DNA from: Prevotella sp. UBA3208
GTDB taxonomy: Bacteria; Bacteroidota; Bacteroidia; Bacteroidales; Bacteroidaceae
NCBI GenBank assembly: GCA_002363695.1
Contig: DEWO01000091.1
Coordinates: forward strand, 734-44,794
Reading direction: 5' to 3'
DNA: 44,061 nt
Shown: piece by piece, positions 16,065 to 24,884 of the stretch
Numbering within the stretch: position 1 is the first letter of the stretch
Layout: the number at the start of each line of letters is the position of its first letter
Notes under the pieces: generated by a model
Databases searched by the model: none
What the model was told of the DNA's origin: nothing
Seen by the model: the letters and a program-made list of their open reading frames with translations, nothing else
Program-made: the position numbers and the translations under genes

Positions 16065-16859
16065 TTATTGTATTCCTTTGCGTTTACAGATGATTTGATT
16101 GTCAAATTCGATGTTGATATAAGCGTATTTGTTCCAACCCGCAGCGGAGAGGCCGTAACGGTAGAACTTGTCCAGACGGTCGAGTTTCTTGTCAAGGAAC
16201 GCCTTGATTTCCTTGTCGCGCTGCACGTAGTTGGAAGCCTGGGGCAGATAGCCCAGGAAGATGATGTGTTCGCCTACTCGCGGAACGAGTTCAATGCCTC
16301 GGTCTGGCAACACGTTGATCTGTTCAATCTGGTTGCTCCACAGTTCCGACGCCATCAGATACCTTGCCAAAGGAGTGATATAGGCCTGCGCAAACGGCTT
16401 GCTGATATATCCCGTGGCAATAATCAGGTCGCTGGTATAGTGGGAGTTAGGCAGGATGCCACCCTTGTCGTCGAGATAATAATCAGCTCCCTTCATGTTC
16501 TTGATGCGGATAATCGGCATGCGCTGCGTGATATTGATACAGACATCGCCCCTCTTGGTCTTGTAGCACTCCGCCGTGTTGACAAAAGGACTGACCTTCA
16601 AGACATCCTCTATCTGCCGGGTATCGACTTTTGCTATCGGCTTTCCCAGGGGATAGATTCTTTTCTGATTGAGGATGTTCTTGATCTCGGCGGCACTCAG
16701 GAAGCCGGCATTGTTGGAGTCGGATATGTTGATGTCTACCTTATTGCACTTGTCGCTGACCTCGTCCGGATTGTTGAACGAGGTGATGGCAAGGAGCAGA
16801 TAGACCGCCAGGGCGATATCCAAGATGCCGATGATGGTATTTTTAAGCGTGATGGTCAT
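16065..16859 (-). CDS. ftsQ: Cell division protein FtsQ/DivIB
   Basis: A 264-residue bitopic membrane protein linking the Z-ring to septal wall synthesis. It has a short cytoplasmic start, one membrane segment at about residues 7-26 (TIIGILDIALAVYLLLAI), then a periplasmic POTRA-like region (FLSAAEIKNILNQ to VSPFVNTAECYKTKRGDVCI) and the FtsQ domain (TQRMPIIRIKN to VPRVGEHIIFLGYL). Sequence conservation is low, as is usual; position between murC and ftsA is strong support. Its start overlaps the murC stop by 4 bp, so translation is probably coupled. Confidence 0.92.
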   Translation of the reverse strand: MTITLKNTIIGILDIALAVYLLLAITSFNNPDEVSDKCNKVDINISDSNNAGFLSAAEIKNILNQKRIYPLGKPIAKVDTRQIEDVLKVSPFVNTAECYKTKRGDVCINITQRMPIIRIKNMKGADYYLDDKGGILPNSHYTSDLIIATGYISKPFAQAYITPLARYLMASELWSNQIEQINVLPDRGIELVPRVGEHIIFLGYLPQASNYVQRDKEIKAFLDKKLDRLDKFYRYGLSAAGWNKYAYINIEFDNQIICKRKGIQ

Positions 16860-18232
16860 TCTTTGTCTTTGATGATTTGAGCGATTGCAGGTACATCGTT
16901 GTCTAAGTCGCCGGCACCAAGCACGATGAGCACGTCAAAGTCTCTGTCTCTGACCAGAGAGAGGACATCTTTCTTGCTGATCATGCTTTTCCGGACACCC
17001 TCTGCAAGGTTGTCATAGATGAGTTTTGAGGTCACACCTTCGATAGGTTGCTCACGTGCCGGGTAGATTTCGGTGAGGATAACCTCGTCAAGTTGGCTTA
17101 AAGCCTCGGCAAACTCTCGATAGAAATCGCGGGTGCGCGTGTAGAGGTGCGGTTGGAAGATGGCTGTAATCTTCCGGTTCTTATACAACTCACGCATGCT
17201 CTTCGCACTCTGATAGATTTCCTTGGGGTGGTGGGCATAGTCGGAAAGGAATACATGACGGTCGTTCTTAATCTTGAAATCGAAACGACGGTCTACTCCT
17301 CCATAGGTTTTCATGCCATAGCGCAGTTCTTCTGCATCGCAACCGTTGAGCTGAGCCATTGCCATCGCAGCCACACCATTCTCGATATTGATGGGGACAG
17401 GCTGTCCTAAAGTGACGCCGGGAATGTTCTCAACAGGAGAAATGAAGTCGAAAGTGATCTCACCGTTCTCTATCTGTATGTTCTCGGCATGGAAATCGCC
17501 CTTGTCGAGGCTGTACTCATAGATGCGGACACCATCCTGCACGTCGGGCTGCATCTCCAAGTCCTTATGGATAATGAGAGCACCACCCGGCTGAATGAGT
17601 GTGGTGTAGTGACGGAAACTCTCCAGGTAGGCCTCCTTGGTACCATAGATGTCCAGGTGGTCGGGGTCGGTAGCCGTGATGACGGTCATCCACGGACGCA
17701 GCCAGTGGAAAGAACGGTCGAACTCATCGGCCTCGATGACGACATAGTCGGAAGAGGAAAGGATATAGTTCGTACCATAGTTCTTAGAGATGCCGCCGAG
17801 GAAGGCGTTACAGTCTACATGGCTCTGGTGCATGATATGTGCACACATCGTCGAGGTAGAGGTCTTTCCGTGCGTTCCTGCCACACACAGCCCTTTATGT
17901 GCACGGGTAAGCGTGCCGAGCACCTGTGCCCGTTTCTGTATCTCAAATCCGTTTTCGCGGAAGAAGACCAGTTCCTTGTGGTCGGAAGGTATCGCCGGGG
18001 TATAGACCACCAACGTGTTCTTGGGGTTACGGCATGCTTGCGGGATGGCGTCGACATCTTCTTCGTAATGAATCAATACGCCCTCTTTCTCCAGCTGACG
18101 TGTCAGTTCGGAAGGAGTCTTGTCGTAGCCGCCTACAACCATTCCTGCATGTAGGAAATAGCGGGCTATAGCACTCATGCCGATACCGCCTGCTCCGACG
18201 AAATATACTGCTTTTACTTCTTTCAGTTCCAT
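16856..18232 (-). CDS. murC: UDP-N-acetylmuramate--L-alanine ligase
   Basis: A 458-residue cytoplasmic ATP-dependent ligase adding the first residue, L-alanine, to UDP-MurNAc. The N-terminal Rossmann motif is FVGAGGIGMSAIA; the ATP-binding loop is GTHGKTSTS at 119-127; the central EADEFDRSF and HHPKEI stretches are typical of MurC. The C-terminal domain contains FQPHLYTRTRDF. It lies 23 bp after murG and overlaps ftsQ by 4 bp. Full length with no unusual insertions. Confidence 0.98.
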   Translation of the reverse strand: MELKEVKAVYFVGAGGIGMSAIARYFLHAGMVVGGYDKTPSELTRQLEKEGVLIHYEEDVDAIPQACRNPKNTLVVYTPAIPSDHKELVFFRENGFEIQKRAQVLGTLTRAHKGLCVAGTHGKTSTSTMCAHIMHQSHVDCNAFLGGISKNYGTNYILSSSDYVVIEADEFDRSFHWLRPWMTVITATDPDHLDIYGTKEAYLESFRHYTTLIQPGGALIIHKDLEMQPDVQDGVRIYEYSLDKGDFHAENIQIENGEITFDFISPVENIPGVTLGQPVPINIENGVAAMAMAQLNGCDAEELRYGMKTYGGVDRRFDFKIKNDRHVFLSDYAHHPKEIYQSAKSMRELYKNRKITAIFQPHLYTRTRDFYREFAEALSQLDEVILTEIYPAREQPIEGVTSKLIYDNLAEGVRKSMISKKDVLSLVRDRDFDVLIVLGAGDLDNDVPAIAQIIKDKE

Positions 18233-18255
18233 TGATATAGCGATTCTTTTCTCCG

Positions 18256-19374
18256 TTATAAAGATGATTGGTTTGCCAACTTGATGACTTCCTCAGCAAT
18301 GACATCGGCAGAGTTCTTCAATCCGAGCTTCAGGATATGAGTACTGAGGGAAGCCAGCTTCGCACTGTCTTTAACTGTCTCTACAGCCAGCTTGAGCAAC
18401 GTTGCCGGTGCCTCTGAGTCCTTGACATAGAGAGCAGCCTCCTTGTTGACGAGAGCCATGGCGTTCTTGGTCTGATGGTCTTCTGCCACATTAGGACTGG
18501 GTACGAGGATGACCGGCTTACCAATGAGGCAGAACTCACTGATGCTGCTGGCTCCTGCACGACTGATGACCAAGTCGGCAGCGCGATAGGCAGCCCCCAT
18601 GTCGCTGATAAAGTCTGTCACCTTCAACATGGGCATAGGCGCATGAGCCTTCAGCTGCTCAAGGATAGCGGCATGATAGTACTTACCTGTCTGCCAGATG
18701 AACTGCACGCCAGCGCCCTCCACCATGTCGAGATGCTGAAGAACACTCTCGTTGATGGTGCGTGCACCAAGACTTCCCCCCACCAACAGGATGGTCTTCT
18801 TCTGCGGATCCAGTCCAAAACTCTCACGCGCAGCCTCCTGAGAGAGCGGTGTTTCCAAGACATTCTGCCGCACAGGGTTTCCCGTCATGATGATTTTCTC
18901 TGCCGGAAAGAAGCGCTCCATGCCTTCATAAGCCACACAAATCTTGGCTGCCTTCTTTGCCAACAGCTTATTGGTCACTCCTGCATAGCTGTTCTGTTCC
19001 TGTATCAGACAGGGAATGCCCATTGCTGCAGCTTTGTTCAGCGTGGGACCGCTGGCATAGCCACCCACTCCGACAGCTACCATCGGCTTGAATTCCTTCA
19101 GTATCTGCTTCGCCATGCGCTGACTCTGCCATATCTTGAAGAGCACCTTGAAGTTCTTCAGCGGATTCTTACGGTCGAAACCACAGATAGGCAGACCTTT
19201 GATTTCATAACCCGCTGCCGGCACACGCTGCATTTCCATGCGCCCCAAGGCACCCACAAAGAGGATTTTGGCATCAGGATGCTTGCCTTTGATGGCATTT
19301 GCTATCGATACGGCAGGAAAGATGTGTCCTCCCGTGCCGCCTCCGCTAATGATAACTCTCAGTTCTTTTCCCAT
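18256..19374 (-). CDS. murG: UDP-GlcNAc:lipid I N-acetylglucosaminyltransferase MurG
   Basis: A 372-residue peripheral membrane glycosyltransferase converting lipid I to lipid II. It has the N-terminal GGGTGGH loop at residues 11-17, the SYAGVTNKLLAKKA stretch, and the C-terminal UDP-GlcNAc site (SRAGASSISEF, then GKPVILVPSPN). ATG 19374 (MGKELR) is preferred over an in-frame TTG at 19398, because that TTG falls inside a -7 promoter box (19396-19403). This internal promoter suggests murG and the genes after it can be transcribed independently of the upstream dcw genes. Confidence 0.97.
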   Translation of the reverse strand: MGKELRVIISGGGTGGHIFPAVSIANAIKGKHPDAKILFVGALGRMEMQRVPAAGYEIKGLPICGFDRKNPLKNFKVLFKIWQSQRMAKQILKEFKPMVAVGVGGYASGPTLNKAAAMGIPCLIQEQNSYAGVTNKLLAKKAAKICVAYEGMERFFPAEKIIMTGNPVRQNVLETPLSQEAARESFGLDPQKKTILLVGGSLGARTINESVLQHLDMVEGAGVQFIWQTGKYYHAAILEQLKAHAPMPMLKVTDFISDMGAAYRAADLVISRAGASSISEFCLIGKPVILVPSPNVAEDHQTKNAMALVNKEAALYVKDSEAPATLLKLAVETVKDSAKLASLSTHILKLGLKNSADVIAEEVIKLANQSSL

Positions 19375-19395
19375 ATTGAGTGACTTATGAATATG

Positions 19396-19403
19396 CAAAG
19401 TTA
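19396..19403 (-). promoter_or_regulatory. Internal dcw promoter in front of murG
   Basis: The minus strand reads TAACTTTG (TAnnTTTG), 22 nt before the murG ATG, inside the 87-bp ftsW-murG gap, the widest gap between ftsW and ftsA. The -33 region is not clear. Confidence 0.55.
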
Positions 19404-19461
19404 ATCAAATTATTTCTTTCAGGCTGACATTTCAGTGCTAATTTAATGATTATCAACACTT

Positions 19462-20730
19462 TTATGCCACAGCCATAGCGTAGTTTTCTTCTTTTTCGGT
19501 TTTGAAATCCTTCTTCTTTGCCGAACGGCTGATGCTCAGGATGACACCGATATAGATACAGTTGATGATGGTTGAGGTTCCGCCCTTACTGATCAGCGGC
19601 AGCGGTTGACCCGTTACTGGAGCTAAGCCCACTGCCACCAACATGTTGAACAGTGCCTGGATGACAAGCAGCAAGGCTATTCCCATGGCCAGGAAAGCAG
19701 GGAAGGCATTCTCACAACGATGTGCTATCTTTCCCGTCCTGAACAGCAGGATGATGTACAACAAGGCTACGATGGCAGCACCCTCGATGCCCATCTCTTC
19801 TATGATGATGGCATAGATGAAGTCGGAGAATGCCTGCGACAGGAAGTCGCGCTCGTTGGAGTTGCCCGGACCTTTGCCTACGATATTGGATGATGCGATA
19901 GCTATGTTGGCATGACCTACTTGTGCGTCCTTATCCAAATCATAGTCCTCCGGGGCTACATACTCGTTATCTGTGAACTTGTAGATTCGCGACTTCCAAG
20001 TGCCAAAGCGGTGGAGCAGCTTGTCCAAGGCACCGGAAGACTCTTCGCCTTTTTCCACCTTCTCGGTCAAGACCTGCTTTTCGGGAACCTTCACCTCTTC
20101 TTTACCCATCAGCATGATGAGGGCAAGCATGAAAACGACACCCAACGCCACGACTCCTATCAGTTTTCCTATCTGGTCTAACGGCACCCGTCCTATGAAC
20201 ATCATCAATACAACGGTTACGGAAATAAGCATTGCCGTTGACAAGTTTTCCGGCACGATGGGCAGAATGATAAAGGCACTGACTATCAAGATGTAGCTGA
20301 AAGCCTTCCTGTCTGCTCCCGTATCCGTCTGCATGGCACTGAGTATCTGTGCGATGGCAAGGATCAGAGCACCTTTTGCTATCTCCGAAGGCTGGAACTG
20401 GATGCCGAGGAAGCTGATCCAGCGGTTGGCATCGTTGGTAGCTTGACCGGCTACCAGCACCCACAGCAAGGTAAGGAAGGAGAATGCCAACAAGATGGGT
20501 GTTGCCAACTTGAAATACTTACACTTCACGTTGAGCACGCACACCATCATAAAGGTACCAACGACAAGGATGCCTGCATGCTTCAGGATGGGACTCCAAT
20601 AGTTACCCCCTTTATACGACAGCGAACTGGAGGCTGAGTACACCTCCACGATGCTGATCATACAAAGGAAGAAGAAGACCATCCAGATGACCTTATCGCC
20701 TTTGAAGATATTTCCTAATGTCTTGTTCAC
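19462..20730 (-). CDS. ftsW: Septal peptidoglycan polymerase FtsW (SEDS family)
   Basis: A 422-residue polytopic membrane protein that polymerises lipid II glycan together with FtsI. About ten hydrophobic segments are visible. Family motifs include ANRWISFLGIQFQPSEIAKG, the periplasmic loop ending IIEEMGIEGAAIV, and the C-terminal PVTGQPLPLISKGGTS. An extra hydrophilic loop of about 60 residues (KEEVKVPEKQVLTEKVEKGE onward) sits between two membrane segments. It lies between murD and murG, the usual place. Confidence 0.96.
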   Translation of the reverse strand: MNKTLGNIFKGDKVIWMVFFFLCMISIVEVYSASSSLSYKGGNYWSPILKHAGILVVGTFMMVCVLNVKCKYFKLATPILLAFSFLTLLWVLVAGQATNDANRWISFLGIQFQPSEIAKGALILAIAQILSAMQTDTGADRKAFSYILIVSAFIILPIVPENLSTAMLISVTVVLMMFIGRVPLDQIGKLIGVVALGVVFMLALIMLMGKEEVKVPEKQVLTEKVEKGEESSGALDKLLHRFGTWKSRIYKFTDNEYVAPEDYDLDKDAQVGHANIAIASSNIVGKGPGNSNERDFLSQAFSDFIYAIIIEEMGIEGAAIVALLYIILLFRTGKIAHRCENAFPAFLAMGIALLLVIQALFNMLVAVGLAPVTGQPLPLISKGGTSTIINCIYIGVILSISRSAKKKDFKTEKEENYAMAVA

Positions 20731-20791
20731 GCTACTTTTCTACATTTTTACGATTATACAATTCCACCATTTAGCCCTGTTCCGGAAAGGT

Positions 20792-22123
20792 TCACAATGC
20801 CCTGACAAGCGTCTTGAACTGGTCGCCACGGTCTTCCATGTTCTTGAAGAGGTCGAACGAGGCACAACAAGGACTCAGCAGGACGGTATCACCAGGCTTT
20901 GCCAACTCGTAGCAGGCAGCAACACACTCCTTCATGGAATGGGTATCGCGTACAGGAATGCCCATTTCATCGAAATTATCATGCAGTTTCTGGTTGTCGG
21001 CACCGAGGTATACCAGTCCTACACACTTCTTCTTCACGAGCTCCTTGATGGGTTCGTAGTCATTGCCTTTGTCCTTTCCACCGATGATGAGAATGGTTGG
21101 CGTGACCATGCTCTCCAAGGCATACCAGCAAGCATCGACATTGGTGGCTTTGGAGTCGTTGACGTACTGCACACCTCCCACCTTGCACACCTTCTCCAAG
21201 CGGTGTTCCACACCAGGGAAGTCGCAAAGGCTCTTGCGGATGTCCTCTTTCTTGATACCGCTGATGTCTGATGCCAACCCGGCAGCCAGTGAGTTATAGA
21301 TATTGTGCTTGCCGGTCAGCGACAGGCTCTCCTGCTCCATGTTGAACGGTGTGGGCTTCTCCAGTGTATACATCCCCTCTTCTATATATCCGATAGAGCC
21401 TTTCTCTTTCAGTTCTGAGAAGGGATATTGGATAGCCTTGATGTCATACTTCGCCAGTTCGCGCTTGATGATAGGGTCGTCGTTCCAATAGATGAACGAG
21501 TCTTCCGCCGTCTGGTTCTGGGTGATGCGCATCTTGGCATCGACATAGTTCTGCATGCAGTTGTCATAACGGTCCAGATGGTCGGGAGTGATGTTCAGCA
21601 AGATGGCGATATTGGCACGGAAGTCGTACATGTTGTCCAGCTGGAAGGAACTCAGTTCGATGATATAGTAGGCATGCGGGTCCTCGGCAACCTGCAGGGC
21701 AAGCGAATTACCGATGTTTCCTGCCAGTCCTGCGTCATATCCGGCTTCTTTAAAGATATGGTAGATCAATGATGTCGTCGTCGTCTTACCATTCGAGCCG
21801 GTGATGCAAATCATCTTCGAGTCGGTATAACGACCGGCAAACTCTATCTCACTGATGATGTGTGTGCCCTGAGCAATGAGCTTCTGCACCATAGGTGCAC
21901 TGTCGGGAATGCCCGGACTCTTGATGACCTCATCGGCATCGAGAATCTTTGCTTCCGTATGCTGCCCTTCCTCCCACTCTATACCGCGGTCGTCCAGCAT
22001 CTTCTTGTACTTGTCCTTAATGGCAGACATGTCCGAGACAAAGGTCTCAAACCCCATCTTCTTAGCCAACACAGCTGCGCCGGCACCACTTTCGCCGGCT
22101 CCTAATATCACAATCTTTTTCAT
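20792..22123 (-). CDS. murD: UDP-N-acetylmuramoyl-L-alanine--D-glutamate ligase
   Basis: A 443-residue cytoplasmic ligase adding D-glutamate. It has the N-terminal VILGAGESGAGAA motif, ATP loop GSNGKTTTT at 109-117, an ITPDHLDRYDN stretch, and C-terminal VNDSKATNVDA and LIIGGKDKGND blocks that are MurD signatures. The start is 6 bp after the mraY stop, so they are almost certainly cotranscribed. Nothing unusual. Confidence 0.98.
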   Translation of the reverse strand: MKKIVILGAGESGAGAAVLAKKMGFETFVSDMSAIKDKYKKMLDDRGIEWEEGQHTEAKILDADEVIKSPGIPDSAPMVQKLIAQGTHIISEIEFAGRYTDSKMICITGSNGKTTTTSLIYHIFKEAGYDAGLAGNIGNSLALQVAEDPHAYYIIELSSFQLDNMYDFRANIAILLNITPDHLDRYDNCMQNYVDAKMRITQNQTAEDSFIYWNDDPIIKRELAKYDIKAIQYPFSELKEKGSIGYIEEGMYTLEKPTPFNMEQESLSLTGKHNIYNSLAAGLASDISGIKKEDIRKSLCDFPGVEHRLEKVCKVGGVQYVNDSKATNVDACWYALESMVTPTILIIGGKDKGNDYEPIKELVKKKCVGLVYLGADNQKLHDNFDEMGIPVRDTHSMKECVAACYELAKPGDTVLLSPCCASFDLFKNMEDRGDQFKTLVRAL

Positions 22124-22129
22124 ATCTTC

Positions 22130-23401
22130 TTATCTCATTTTCAGTGTTATAATCGTAAATGCCGCCAGGATGATGGTGACAATCCAGAAACGGATGGTGA
22201 TCTTCGACTCATGGAACGGTCGGTGAGGCCATCCTTTCAGCAGGTAACGGCAGTCGGGAGCCAACTGCGAGTCGAGCTTACGGAACGTGTCGTGGATAGG
22301 TGCCGCCCTGAACACGCGCACCTTCTTGCCTCTGTGCTTCTGTATCTTGAACCACTGGGTCTGGATGATGACGCTCAGGCTCTCGACGAAGAAGATGCCG
22401 CAGAGGATGGGCAGCAGCAACTCCTTATGGATGATGACGGCACAGACACCGATGATACCGCCGATGGTCAGCGAACCCGTGTCACCCATGAACACCTGAG
22501 CGGGATAGGCATTATACCAAAGGAAGCCTATCATCGCCCCGACGAAGGCACAGATAAACACCACCAACTCCTGAGAGCCGGGGATATACATGATGTCGAA
22601 GTAGGAAGCATAGCCGATATGCGACGACACGTATGCCAAGATACCCAGTGCCACACCGATGATGGCAGAGTTTCCGGCACACATACCGTCCATACCGTCG
22701 TTGAGGTTGGCGCCGTTAGACACTGCCGTCACCACGATGATGGTCATAACGACAAACAGAATCCAACCCGCAGCAGTCTTGTACTTGCCGCAGAAGCTCA
22801 TGATCTCCGAGTAGTCCAGGTTGTGGTTCTTCAGGAAAGGAATGGTTGTTTTCAGCGATTTCGTAGCCTCCTGGTTATGTTTGATGACCACCTCCTGGTT
22901 CTGCTTCTGCACGGTGACATTCTCTCTGATGACGACATCGGGACTCAAGTAGAGCACCAAGCCGACAATGAAGCCAATGCTGACCTGTCCCACAATCTTA
23001 TATTTACCTTTCAGACCGTCTTTGTTCTTACGGAAAATCTTGATGTAATCGTCCAGAAAGCCCAGGAAGCCCAACCACAGCGTGGTCACCACCATCAAGA
23101 TGAGATAGGTGTTGCGCACTCTACCCAAGAGCAAGACGGGCACCAGGATGGAGACGATGATGATGATGCCGCCCATCGTGGGCACTCCTTTCTTCTCCAC
23201 ACCGAAGGGATCGATGCTGGCATCACGGGCTGACTCACCTATCTTCTTCCGCTTCATATACTTGATGAACTTCTCGCCAAACCAGGCAGAGATCATCAAG
23301 GCAAGGATCAGTGCCAGGATAGCACGGAAGGAGATGTAGCTCCACATGTGGGAGCCGCTGATACCGAACTGGTCTAATAGTCTGAAGATATAGTATAACA
23401 T
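22130..23401 (-). CDS. mraY: Phospho-N-acetylmuramoyl-pentapeptide transferase MraY
   Basis: A 423-residue integral membrane enzyme transferring phospho-MurNAc-pentapeptide to undecaprenyl phosphate to make lipid I. Catalytic motifs are GFLDDYIK, NLNDGMDGM and the later FMGDTGSL. At 423 residues it is longer than the ~360 of E. coli because of a hydrophilic loop around VVIRENVTVQKQNQEVVIKH, an insertion common in Bacteroidetes MraY. The start is directly preceded by a small heptamer array that overlaps the murE stop. Confidence 0.98.
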   Translation of the reverse strand: MLYYIFRLLDQFGISGSHMWSYISFRAILALILALMISAWFGEKFIKYMKRKKIGESARDASIDPFGVEKKGVPTMGGIIIIVSILVPVLLLGRVRNTYLILMVVTTLWLGFLGFLDDYIKIFRKNKDGLKGKYKIVGQVSIGFIVGLVLYLSPDVVIRENVTVQKQNQEVVIKHNQEATKSLKTTIPFLKNHNLDYSEIMSFCGKYKTAAGWILFVVMTIIVVTAVSNGANLNDGMDGMCAGNSAIIGVALGILAYVSSHIGYASYFDIMYIPGSQELVVFICAFVGAMIGFLWYNAYPAQVFMGDTGSLTIGGIIGVCAVIIHKELLLPILCGIFFVESLSVIIQTQWFKIQKHRGKKVRVFRAAPIHDTFRKLDSQLAPDCRYLLKGWPHRPFHESKITIRFWIVTIILAAFTIITLKMR

Positions 23402-23402
23402 T

Positions 23403-23430
23403 CGTTTACAGTTTACGGTTTATGGTTTAA
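23403..23430. repeat. Heptamer array between murE and mraY
   Basis: Four 7-bp units (CGTTTAC, AGTTTAC, GGTTTAT, GGTTTAA) fill the 25-bp gap; the last unit includes the murE stop codon. Confidence 0.8.
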
Positions 23431-24872
23431 AAGAGTTCACGTACCACCTCATGGTCGTCGAAGTGGTGCTTTACACCTTCTATCTCCTGATAGTCTTCAT
23501 GCCCTTTGCCTGCTATCAGGATGACATCGCCCTTCTCAGCCATCATCGCAGCGGTACGGATGGCCTCACGACGGTCGACGATGCTCAATACCTTCTTACG
23601 CTGCTGGGCGTTCAGCCCTGCCAACATGTCGTCGATGATAGCCTGCGGGTCTTCAAATCGCGGATTGTCACTGGTGATAATCACCTTGTCGCTCTGCTTG
23701 ACAGCCTCCTGAGCCATGAGCGGTCGCTTGCCTTTGTCGCGGTTGCCACCGGCACCGCAAACCGTAATGACCTTTCCCTTTCCGTTCAACACTTCATGGA
23801 TGGCATTCAGTACATTTTCCAAAGCATCCGGCGTATGCGCATAGTCGACGACAGCCGTCCATCCGTCAGGTGAGCTGATGGGGTCGAGTCTGCCGTTGAC
23901 ACTCTTCAGGGTGCTCATCACCAGAAGCACATCCTCTGGCTGCTTGCCCAGCATAATGGCAGCACCATATACCGCCAGCAGGTTGCTGACATTGAACTTT
24001 CCGATGAACTGCACGCCGACCTCCCTGCCGTCGACTTCCAGATACATGCCTTCGAAGTGACACTCCAGCAACCGTGCCTTGAAGTCGGCAGCCCGCTGGG
24101 TGGAATAGGTCTTCACCGTAGCCTTACAGTTCTGCACCATCACGCTGCCATTCTTGTCATCGGCATTGATGATGGCAAACGCTGTCTTCGGCAGATTGTC
24201 GAAGAACATCTTCTTGGCATCGCGGTAGTTCTCGAAAGTCTTATGATAGTCTAGATGGTCGCGTGTCAGGTTGGTGAAGATGCCACCGGCAAACTGCAGG
24301 CCACCGATGCGTTTCTGATGGATGGCATGGCTGGAACACTCCATGAAAGCATAGTCGCAACCGGCTTCCACCATCTTGTGCAGCAAGGCATTGAGCTCGA
24401 TGGGGTCTGGTGTGGTATGGCTGGCTGCCACCGGTTCGCCGTCGATATAGTTGCATACGGTTGACAACAAGCCCACCTTATGCCCGAACTGGCGGAACAT
24501 ATTATATAATAAGGTGGCAATAGTAGTCTTGCCATTGGTTCCGGTGACGCCTACCAGCTTCAGTTTTCTCGACGGGTCGCCATAGAATGCAGTTGCCACC
24601 TTGCCGACACAGTCTTCCGTCGAGGCTACCTGTATGTAGGTGACGCCAGCCGTCTGCTGCTCCGGCATGTCCTCAAGCAAGATGCTTTTGGCTCCCAGTT
24701 CTATCGCCTTGCCGATGAACTGGTGGCCGTCGACCTGTGTGCCCTTCATGGCAACAAACATGTGACCGTCCTGGATGCGGCGGCTATCTATGTTCACACC
24801 CGTCACCTCCACGTCGGCATTACCTGCAATGCTGACGGGTTGGATGTCTTTCAGAAGTTCGTTCAATCTCAT
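23427..24872 (-). CDS. murE: UDP-MurNAc-L-Ala-D-Glu--meso-diaminopimelate ligase
   Basis: A 481-residue cytoplasmic ligase adding the third stem residue. The ATP loop GTNGKTT is at 111-117, TTPDPIELN and [11 protein letters not shown] follow, and the C-terminal substrate motif reads DNPR ([10 protein letters not shown]), the version associated with meso-diaminopimelate rather than L-lysine. Peptidoglycan of the A1-gamma type is therefore expected. It starts 12 bp after ftsI. Confidence 0.98.
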   Translation of the reverse strand: MRLNELLKDIQPVSIAGNADVEVTGVNIDSRRIQDGHMFVAMKGTQVDGHQFIGKAIELGAKSILLEDMPEQQTAGVTYIQVASTEDCVGKVATAFYGDPSRKLKLVGVTGTNGKTTIATLLYNMFRQFGHKVGLLSTVCNYIDGEPVAASHTTPDPIELNALLHKMVEAGCDYAFMECSSHAIHQKRIGGLQFAGGIFTNLTRDHLDYHKTFENYRDAKKMFFDNLPKTAFAIINADDKNGSVMVQNCKATVKTYSTQRAADFKARLLECHFEGMYLEVDGREVGVQFIGKFNVSNLLAVYGAAIMLGKQPEDVLLVMSTLKSVNGRLDPISSPDGWTAVVDYAHTPDALENVLNAIHEVLNGKGKVITVCGAGGNRDKGKRPLMAQEAVKQSDKVIITSDNPRFEDPQAIIDDMLAGLNAQQRKKVLSIVDRREAIRTAAMMAEKGDVILIAGKGHEDYQEIEGVKHHFDDHEVVRELF

Positions 24873-24884
24873 ATCTTATGTTTT

